A DNA stretch of 64,000 nt. It comes from Zhengitettix transpicula (lineage: Eukaryota; Arthropoda; Insecta; Orthoptera; Tetrigidae). Where the stretch lies: NCBI GenBank assembly GCA_037074705.1, contig CM073590.1, positions 182,436,746 through 182,500,745 on the forward strand, read 5' to 3'. Positions 55,969 to 64,000 of the stretch are shown here, piece after piece. Made by a program: the position numbers and the translations under genes. Under the pieces are notes generated by a model. The model was not told the origin of the DNA. It did no database searches and saw nothing but the letters and a program-made list of their open reading frames with translations. Position 1 is the first letter of the stretch. Each line of letters starts with the position of its first letter.

Positions 55969-56406
55969 GGTGAGTCTACCACCTTGAGTGTGCAGGAACT
56001 TCCTGTTCCTAGTTTCACACCTGTTACTCGAAATCCAATTGCATCACTTCAAGCTAAGCAGGGATTTAGGTTCAAAAATCTTCGATTTTCAAAGCCAAAA
56101 GAAGAAAATGATAAGGCAGTTTCAAGTACTACTGAAGGTCAAGTTACTCAAGTTATAAAGACAGTTAGAAAAAGTTTATTCCCATCAACAACACAATCAA
56201 ATTTTGTGTCAAGAAAAAGGTTTTCCAGTTTCAAAAGGAATCCAGAATCAAATACAGTAACAATTCAACCCACTGAATACACTGAATCATCAACTCGCAG
56301 CTACAAATTACGATACACCACAAGCAGAACAACATCTGCTTTTCGTAGGAGCGCACTTGCGACAACTGAAGCGATTACAGGTGATTTGCTGCCTGCATCA
56401 AAACTG
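55969..56406 (+). CDS. Exon G of the large Ser/Thr-rich gene (residues 684-829)
   Basis: The acceptor TTATTTCTTCAG precedes it and the donor CTG|GTATGA follows. 146 codons, phase 0; reading through the donor stops at once. It begins GESTTLSVQELPVPSFTPVT and contains RNPIASLQAKQGFRFKNLRF and FVSRKRFSSFKRNPES, then YKLRYTTSRTTSAFRRSALA. Basic-aromatic patches (KGFRF, KRFSSFKR, SAFRRS) alternate with Ser/Thr stretches. No known domain. Confidence 0.88.
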
Positions 56407-58740
56407 GTATGAAATTTATAAACTTAAACCATTAGAAAATTTAAGTCTCAATCCTAAAATACAAACTTTTACACATGATTACAAATGACAGGGATAAATC
56501 TATTAGGACACATTTCAGTTCACATTATAATTTTTAAATGAGATTGAAAATAAATTCAGATAGTATTTTTCTAGTATAAATTATATTCACAAAATATTTA
56601 TATACTTTATAAATAGATTTCAATTTTGTTTTATATTTCTAAAATTCCAATTATTCATCAATGTGCATTATGGGCTTTGTTTGAATTTTTATAGAATTAA
56701 TGTCAGGGTTTCTATTGTAATTTCTTCAAACTTTAATCATTGTTGAAGAGCTTTATCAGTTTATGTCTGCAAATATAGTTCATAAAGACAATGAAAAAGT
56801 CATTGTATGTGGGAGTATTCGCAGTTGATAAAGAAAGAAAAGTGAGAAATTTGTGAATATAAATGTTAGGAACTGAGTAAGAATAAATTTCAATTAAAGA
56901 AATTCTATATAATGTTGCTTCAGACTGAAATGTACTTACAATTTATTTGAGTTAAATTATATCAGTAACTTTCAAATTACCAAAATTGACAAAAAAAAAT
57001 TAACATGTATATTGTTAAAATCTTATGAAAAATTAAGGTGAAGGGATGACTAATAAATTATATTATTTTTTTCATATTTAAATGTTTATATTCTTAATTT
57101 ATCTTTAAATTAATTTTTCATTTAAGTTTTCAATTTAATTCCTAAAAAAATTAATATTAGGTTCATGGCATTAATTTATTTGTAATGTAAATAATTCTTC
57201 ATTCTCTGTACTCTATCCAATCCTCCTCTAAATAACCATTTATCCATAATAAGATTGTTTATATTTGCCTGGTCAGGAAATTGACCTGGTACCGAGGCGT
57301 CTGTGTACTGAGCAGATTATATTGGTTCATATTCTGCCTATGTCAATTATTCTCAGTCTTTCCTTCTTCCTTCCTTCTCCATGCTTTGAACATATGCTTT
57401 TCTTTGTGCGTGATTCTACAGCCGAACATATGCATTCACATGTAATATTCCTATTTATTTTATGCAGTAGGTCTGAATTATACGATGCCCTGAAGAAGAA
57501 GGCTCAAGCCTTGAAAATTTCATAAGTTACTGGTTCCCGGCCTGCCAACTCCAGGTTGAATGAAATAAAATTTCAATTTTTCCAGGGCCTGAGCTACCTT
57601 CTGACACCTCTATCATTCACATGTACATGACCACCCACTGATGCATACAGTTGTGACAGATAAAAGATGGAAAATATATGTTGCATTAAATAAGGGAGTG
57701 TGTGGTTGGGGGGGATCAGGTGGCAGGGCTTTTAGTTGGGGCAGGGTGATGTTGCATTTGTCAGAACTTTTGGTGTTGTGGCTCTAAGTGTGAGCTAGTT
57801 TTGTGAATTGTGTTGGTGACACTGATGTACAATGTGTTCATAAATATGTATTTCAATTTGGCCTTACAGAATGCAAGGCACAGATATATTGCAGTGGCTT
57901 TTATTCCCCTTTTTCAATGCATGGACTTTAACATGTATTTTTGACTTTACAGAGTCAGCCTACTTGTGGTATTCAATTCCTCTGTAATTTTTTCATTTTT
58001 TGGAACTTTCATAGAATTTTGCAATGCCAACTTTTAATTAAGGATGAAAGATGTTTTCTTGATACAAATTTAGTTCATCCTGAACCACTACTGCTTTGTG
58101 TTTCAATTATTGATACCTGTTTACAAATACTGCATTTCTGTTCAATTTAACTTATCTTCCTCAAACATCAAAATATCTTGAACTGCACTTGGTATGAATA
58201 TAATTTGCAACAAAAAATTGGGAAATTTATTATTATTTTCTTGCATTGTATTTCCTAAATTCAACTCCTAAACTGTGGATTTATTTAATAACTGATATAT
58301 TTTTGTTCATTTGTTCAATTATATATATACTATATAAAAACAAAGCATATTATTTTCTTAAGCAGTTCCTCTTACCTCAAAATGTTAGTTTTGAACAATC
58401 ACAATTTACAACATTTATGAAAATAACAGAGACATAAAATATTTGAGGTACTTATTTGCAGTTACTTATCTAACATACCACAACATATTATGCCAACTCT
58501 TAAGTGATAAAAATATAAATTCACATTTTACAGTTATAATTTGAATACGGTTCACTCTTTGATTAGAGTACAATACAAAATTTGAATTGTTATATTTAAA
58601 TAAAAAATAATTCATTATACCTGAAAATAATGTAAATATAATTATAATACAATTGTAAATAGTAAGAATGAATTAGCTAAGACAAATGGGGTCATGATTG
58701 ACTTTTTATGAAAAATGTTAAGGTATTTATTCTTATATAG
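56407..58740. other. Intron G, 2.3 kb, with a hammerhead-like core
   Basis: AT-rich, with no coding exon recognised. The region 57,260-57,640 is repeat-like and holds the hammerhead-like core listed separately. The frames at 57,265-57,525 and 57,941-58,150 lack matching composition and are not called. Confidence 0.55.
57490..57517 (+). ncRNA. Hammerhead-ribozyme-like core in intron G
   Basis: CTGAAGA (57,490-57,496), then an exact hairpin AAGGCT-CA-AGCCTT, then GAAAA. This is the order CUGANGA, stem II, GAAA of the hammerhead core, with a perfect stem II. Sequence-wise it differs from the units on the left side of the window. The partner strand with the cleavage triplet was not located, so it may be a dead Penelope-type remnant. 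Confidence 0.45.
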
Positions 58741-58902
58741 CCTCTAACTCCATCTTCACTTCTGGGATCACAGAAGTATAGTGCAAGATTCCGAAGTGAC
58801 CTATTATTAGCAACTGGAGGCCTGAGGTCAACATCAACTCCAGCATATGTACCTACAGTACCTTTGATCCGGACAAGCACCACTTCTGAAACACTCTCCA
58901 CT
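58741..58902 (+). CDS. Exon H of the large Ser/Thr-rich gene (residues 830-883)
   Basis: The acceptor ATTCTTATATAG precedes it and the donor ACT|GTGAGT follows. 54 codons, phase 0. PLTPSSLLGSQKYSARFRSD is followed by LLLATGGLRSTSTPAYVPTV and PLIRTSTTSETLST. KYSARFRSDLL resembles the basic-aromatic motifs of exon G. Confidence 0.85.
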
Positions 58903-60087
58903 GTGAGTTATTACTATTTTTCTGAATTTGCATGTTTATGGTGTTCATTATATACTAATTACAATTTCACAAGTAACAGAAAATTCAATTATTTTCATCA
59001 TTAAGGAAACCGTAAATGCAAAATTAACCTAATTAATGACTTAATTTTTCTTACAATTTCCTATTTTTTCCTTTCTTACTAACAAAAGCAAGCTTCTAAT
59101 TTAAAAGTGTTTTTGTTTCCTCAAATTGACTTGGCTTTTGATAATAGAATAGTTAGTTTTAAAAATTATTCCAAAACAAAGAAAAGAGTATTATTAATGG
59201 TCTATGAATCATTTCAAAATGTATTTGTGTATATATTTTGTAAATAAAATAATACAATTATTGAAGTTTTTATTTATGTCAACAGATAATTTGAATTCAA
59301 TTGTTAATTTCTTTCAAATTACTAAAACTGTTTAATTAAACAAAAGCCAAACATCTATTTCAGTGAAATGTCAATGATAAGAATACATTCAAATCAAATG
59401 TTTCAAAGAAAAGTGTTTGTTATATGATAATTACATGCACGTCATTTCATTAACGGCTTTTTAATAAAATATTCTATTAATATTGTTCAAATTTTCTTGG
59501 TGTTGGTTTGATGTTTTGCATCCCATGGAATGATGAAGTAATAAACAATCAACAAATAACTGACATCAGTGAGTCAAAGTCAAATGGAAAATTATGTATA
59601 TATTTTCAAAGAACATAAGTACTTAATGAATGTAAGCTTTCCCAGTGTAAATAATTAATAAATTTTTCACGGTTGAACTCCAGGTTCATATTTCTCGATG
59701 TTGATGCAAAAAATTAATTCATAATGACATAAATATTGTATATCATATGCATTTCAAAGATGACAGTTTATATTTAAATACTTATTTATTCTAAAGAAGG
59801 TTAAGTGGTAGGGTAGCAGCATCATAATTAGTAATAATTAAGATAAACAATCAGAAACCAAATGATAAGTGTGTGAAAGAATGTGAGTCAGATGTGTAGG
59901 CCTTGATAGCTAACTCTCTCATATAAGCTGAATCTTATTGGTTTATTTCATTAAGGAGTGTTTGGACTCTTCCACTTAGCGCTGATTCTTAACCTTTGTC
60001 CTCAAGACAAACTGAGTTTATACTTTTCTGAAAGGAAGGATAATTCTTTCTTCCTTCTTCCACCCTCTCATAATTTTTTTACTATAG

Positions 60088-60162
60088 ACAATGGAACACC
60101 CGATAATTTCTTCACCAAAAGCTAATTATATGACAGAGATTGACTCAGAAGAAGTAGTTTAA
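60088..60162 (+). CDS. Possible alternative last exon 1
   Basis: Follows a good acceptor (TTTTTTTACTATAG). Read in phase 0 from exon H it encodes TMEHPIISSPKANYMTEIDS then EEVV and a TAA stop. 24 codons open in AT-rich DNA is not significant alone. No conserved motif was recognised. Confidence 0.25.
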   Translation, partial: TMEHPIISSPKANYMTEIDSEEVV

Positions 60163-60949
60163 ATTGAAATAGATGTTAGCTCAAAGCAAGTTACAAAATC
60201 AACAAAGCTGTATTACCTTAAAAAGATTACTAATTTTCAGTTAAGTCAAATAAATATTGCTCAAATATTTAGCCTGTCAGTAAAATTAATGACAGACAAA
60301 TAATCCAGAATTTAGCATATGTAGAATGTTGCAGAAGAACAGGTAGTACAAGATTGTAATGTGAACAGTGGTAAATATAAATATAACACACAAATATCAC
60401 AATACATTAGGTTTATTAGACTTTATACTGATGCATGGTGAGGGTAATAATGTATGCTAGTCAATTGGTGTGGGATATGATATAAATTAAATAAAAATAC
60501 TTTATATAAGCACACTTATGCAGGTAATCTAGAACGTGATCAAAATATATTTTACTTACTACATTATATTTAGGATGGTTATTTTATACTACCATCACAG
60601 GCAGCAAGTTTCAAACATTAGTTATCTCTTACATATTATTACTGGAACAATATTTAAAATATTAAAACATCATTAGTGTGATTCGTGCTTCTTTTAAGTT
60701 AAAACTCCTTTAGTATGTTGGTAGTGACTTTAGATTTAATTTAAATACATTTCATTGAAATATCTCAAATGTATGTGAAATATCTGTTTCTCTGAAAGTT
60801 GATCAGTTTCTTCAGGTAGTATTCAGAGCAATTGTACCCCAAAACTTTCCCCCTCTCTTTAGATTCATTGAAACTATTAGAGATGAACAAGTTTCTTACT
60901 AAAAGAATACAAAACCACAGTTTCTTACTAAGTTTATTTTTTTGCTAAG

Positions 60950-61018
60950 GGCCCTGGAAAATGGTCTGCTAGAGGTGCCAGTGCAGACTCACGTTCTCCT
61001 CAAGCAAACCTGTTGTGA
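60950..61018 (+). CDS. Possible alternative last exon 2
   Basis: A pyrimidine-rich acceptor (TTTATTTTTTTGCTAAG) leads a GC-richer segment. In phase 0 it reads GPGKWSARGASADSRSPQAN then LL and TGA. An AATAAA occurs ~230 bp downstream (61,246). The composition jump and phase match make it a better candidate than the one at 60,088. A repeat fragment is the main alternative. Confidence 0.3.
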   Translation, partial: GPGKWSARGASADSRSPQANLL

Positions 61019-61965
61019 CACCGGAACTTACAGTTATGAAGATTCTCATTTGACTACATTCATTCCCCTACTATACAAGAAATAATAGTTGTATATTTCA
61101 TGTACACCATATTAAGGTCTAAAATTCACAAGAATTACTATAAAATGAAATTAATTTACAAATAATATTCCAAGGTGGTTGGGAAGTAGTTAAACCTAAA
61201 TTATTTAAAACTGTAGATAAAATATAAGAAAAACTGCTTGGAAATAAAATTGTAATATATGAAACTCACTTGGTGAAGAATTTGTAGTAACTGATAAAAC
61301 ATGACATGCATGACATCATTACCATTGTAGTTAAATATTCATTGTAAATATCTCAGTGCTGTGATTACGAATTAGGAATTTCTTTAGCAGTTCATCACTT
61401 GCTAAATATAAACATATCTGAAGAAAGCTCTGGAAAAAATGCTTCGATATCAAGAAAAAATAATTGAAATTTAACCCTCTACAGAATATTATTGTATTGT
61501 ATATATTTTTCCACATTCTTTGATTTGAAATAGTTTTTTTTACAGATAAGTATTTATTTCTTCAGAAACCAGATGACAATATTACACATAGTAGAGGCAT
61601 GGTAAACTTAAAATACTACATACTTTTATTTTGTGACACAATATTCTTCTGGGTACTAACAGATTTATTTACTATCACAGAGAATGAATTTTCATGAAAT
61701 TATTCAAAATTTGATGAAGAGTGCAGCTTATTTACTTATAATTGAGTTACATTTCAAGTTATAAATGTTTCTAAGCTTATGATGTCATATAAGGCAAAAA
61801 TTCCAGAGTAATTTTCAGATAGAATTAACTGCTGTATAGCTTGTATTGCTATATTTTTATAAATATATTTCACTGTAATATATGTTTGGCTTGCTTCATA
61901 AAACCAAATTGTATATTATTAAAATAAATAAATTTTTATCCAAATTAAATGGTTTTCAATTTCAG

Positions 61966-64000
61966 GAAAATTCATCAGAAGCATTGACATTGGACTTGAA
62001 TATCTTGACTTTGACAACCACCCCACAAATTCCTCCAGCTGGTGAAAAAGAGCCTGACATCTATACTACTACTTTACCTTCTATTGAGAATAATTTGTTT
62101 GGTTTGGATGTGATGACTGATGAACCTTCTTTGGATAGTCAGAATTCTGCAATCATAAAATTAAATGATACGACTACCATTGTACCCATTTATGAATTAT
62201 CACCAGGGAACAATTCAATCACAAACATATTTCCAAATCATTCTTCTATTTTAAGTGTCTCACTCACTAATAATACTGTGACAGACACATTATCTGACTT
62301 GAAAATCAATCACAATGCTTCAGAAAAATTTATTAATAAAATAAAACCTCAACTTTTAAACACTGTCTCCTCAACTCCCTTGGTGACAAATTTTGAAAAT
62401 AGGACTGAAGTAGAAACAAAGATTAGAACAACTGGCTCAATTCAAAAGAATTATTCCTCCAACCATACAATGGCTCCACTCACAAACAATGTAAATGGTT
62501 CCAAAACAATGTATGATGCATTGCTAAATAAAGTATCTGTAAGCTCTGTTGGTACAAAATCCAACAAAACAACAAATAAAATTACAAGTACAGTGCCTCC
62601 TATAACGTCAACTGTTAATAATAGTAATAAACAAAATAATTTTGTAAAATCACCAGGAATTAAAGAAACCACAGTCGTCAACTCTGGAACACATGCAAAT
62701 TATTCTGTAGTTTCATTGAATTTTACTTTAATTACACCAAATAATATAAAACATCATTTTATCAGTTTACGATCTAACGATAGTCAGATTTTGTCGTCTA
62801 ATGATTCTTTGCCTTTGGTTTCAAGAGGTCTTATTAGCAACAGTAAAATTAATAAAGGTAATCTGCAAAAAGTAATAAACAAATCTAAAATTAATTTAAC
62901 AACAACTGTTCGTCCACTTACAACACTAAACACAACAAAACTTAACACAAATAATTCAACAAAAAATGATTGGAATATAAATTCTCAGAGTTCAAAGGGT
63001 CAAACAACTTATTTCCCACTTAGCTCGGACAAGCTAGTTATTCCTCTGCTCACACCATCAAATGAAAGTATTAATTCAAAAGAAATTGTCAAAATAAAGA
63101 GCAATATATCTTTATCATTCACATCTGCACAAACTTCTAAATCAAATTTTTCTATAAATAATGAAAAGTTGTCAGATAGTATGACTTTGAAGTCAACAAG
63201 TTTTGAACAACAAATGTCAAAGTTAAACAACATTACTCAACTGAATTCAAAGTCCCAAACAGCTCAAGAGCTCGCAAAAACACTTGCAACAATTGAATTG
63301 CCTAATAAAAATAGTAACATAGCTTTTTCAAATGCAATCAGCAAAACATCAGAACAAATATCAACTCTTGAAATTTTAAAACCACATTCTTCAGAAATAA
63401 AGTTTGTTGCCATTGACAGGCCTCCATTAGAAAGTGACAGTTTGATAACAGAAAATATAACCAACACTTCATTGGCCACTGCAGCCATAAGAAATGTATC
63501 ATATTCTACAATGATAACAGATTCTCCAAATGTCTCTACAGAGGCTGTATTTTCAGAAAAATCAAATCAATTGAATCTTTCTGATAGCACATTGAGGCCA
63601 GAAACACTTTTTAATTCCCGTTTTACAATGAGACTGACTGTTGCCCCTAGAACTACATTTACCAGCACAACATCAATTCCATTCAAAGAGCAGGATTCAT
63701 ATAATAAAGCAGAACAGACTTCTAGTCAATTACGACCCAAGGACAGAGAAATATTATATGAAAGAAGTAAAACACAACCAGAATTATTAGAAACAACCAC
63801 AATAACTCAGACACCATTACCTTTTGTAATTTTTGGAATATTCCCCAACAACACAGTTTTCCGAAAATACCCTCATACTGGCAGAATTGAACAAGTAAAT
63901 GAAAATGAAATTTCAAGACATCAACAATATTACCCCAGTGAGACTACATCAGAAAACCAATATACTACATCTTCAACACCTGATCCTATAGCAAATGAGA
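61966..64000 (+). CDS. Exon I of the large Ser/Thr-rich gene (residues 884-1561, runs off the window)
   Basis: The acceptor TTTTCAATTTCAG precedes 61,966. The frame stays open for 678 codons to the window edge, far beyond chance in AT-rich DNA. It begins ENSSEALTLDLNILTLTTTP. It is Ser/Thr/Asn-rich, with no Cys and one Trp. I count more than 25 N-glycosylation sequons (for example NDTT, NHSS, NNTV, NRTE, NGSK, NLTT, NITN), which fits a secreted, heavily glycosylated chain (inference). The least repetitive segment is LPFVIFGIFPNNTVFRKYPH (63,820-63,880), a good orthologue probe. The GC content is much lower than in exons A and B. Confidence 0.92.

Larger units (their letters stand above)
58903..61965. 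other. Intron H, 3.1 kb, with two possible alternative last exons
   Basis: Mostly AT-rich. Two acceptor-led open segments in the gene's phase occur at 60,088 and 60,950 and are listed separately. Nothing else was recognised. Confidence 0.55.
46345..64000 (+). other. Gene span: large Ser/Thr-rich, cysteine-free protein (5' and 3' incomplete)
   Basis: Nine plus-strand exons (46345-46557, 48506-49774, 53272-53403, 53538-53648, 53738-53908, 54361-54513, 55969-56406, 58741-58902, 61966 to beyond 64000) join in one frame without a stop. Every intron has GT/AG ends and falls between codons. The product so far is 1,561 residues, with no Cys and two Trp. Layout: residues 1-494 rich in Arg, Pro, Ser and Ala; 495-883 short Ser/Thr/Lys exons; 884 onward Ser/Thr/Asn-rich with many N-glycosylation sites. 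No globular domain, membrane segment or signal peptide is visible, but the start lies outside the listed exons. It looks like a disordered, probably secreted mucin-like or cuticle/matrix protein (inference). A non-secreted disordered protein is possible. Confidence 0.85.

Noticed and set aside
57265..57525. Extra exon of the large gene in intron G
   Set aside because: The peptide is hydrophobic with Cys, unlike the neighbouring exons, and overlaps repeat-like sequence with a hammerhead-like core.
57941..58150. Cassette exon following TTGACTTTACAG
   Set aside because: The acceptor looks good, but the frame is Cys- and Phe-rich with no donor in phase and does not match the protein's composition.
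1..64000. CRISPR array, bacterial operon or phage content
   Set aside because: No regularly spaced repeats with unique spacers, no Shine-Dalgarno-led gene strings, and clear spliced exons and eukaryotic transposons instead.

Overview
The window looks like AT-rich insect nuclear DNA. It has spliced exons with good GT/AG borders, long AT-rich introns, mariner, Harbinger-like, jockey-like and Penelope-like relics, solo LTRs, and a tRNA-derived SINE. No bacterial-style operons, rRNA genes, intact tRNA genes or CRISPR arrays were seen. The repeat mix suggests a large-genome insect, perhaps a cockroach or termite relative. That placement is inference; no species marker was recognised.

Layout. Positions 1 to about 46,300 are almost wholly transposon debris in AT-rich spacer. 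The main families are: (i) a roughly 550-bp poly-A retroposon present in at least ten places, several copies with target-site duplications; (ii) short units carrying hammerhead-ribozyme-like core boxes, twice arranged as inverted dimers; (iii) three Penelope-like GIY-YIG endonuclease fragments; (iv) two solo LTRs of one family, each with a perfect 4-bp duplication, plus an unrelated minus-strand LTR; (v) a complete but disabled mariner with both inverted repeats (26,776-28,055) and three older mariner fragments; (vi) two jockey-type reverse transcriptase relics and a Harbinger-type relic. Conventional coding evidence here is limited to a short MADF-like exon (82-190), a good exon candidate at 30,678-30,800, and a GC-rich unrecognised relic at 6,783-7,170.

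From 46,345 to the right edge lies part of one plus-strand gene. Eight complete internal exons and a ninth running off the window (61,966-64,000) join in a single frame. Every exon that can be measured is a multiple of three with phase-0 borders. The joined product is at least 1,561 residues, and I found no cysteine in it. It begins Arg/Pro/Ser-rich, with a GC-rich 1,269-bp exon holding four Arg-Arg-Pro repeats. It then becomes Ser/Thr/Asn-rich, with more than 25 N-glycosylation sequons in the last exon. This suggests a disordered, mucin-like extracellular protein, but the family was not recognised and the start codon and signal peptide are not in view. The 30,678-30,800 exon has matching phase and composition and may belong to the same gene. 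Two short phase-matched open segments at 60,088 and 60,950 could be alternative last exons.

The most original material is the poly-A retroposon family with its hairpin leader, the inverted hammerhead-like dimers, and the phase-0, cysteine-free gene with its abrupt base-composition change between exons.
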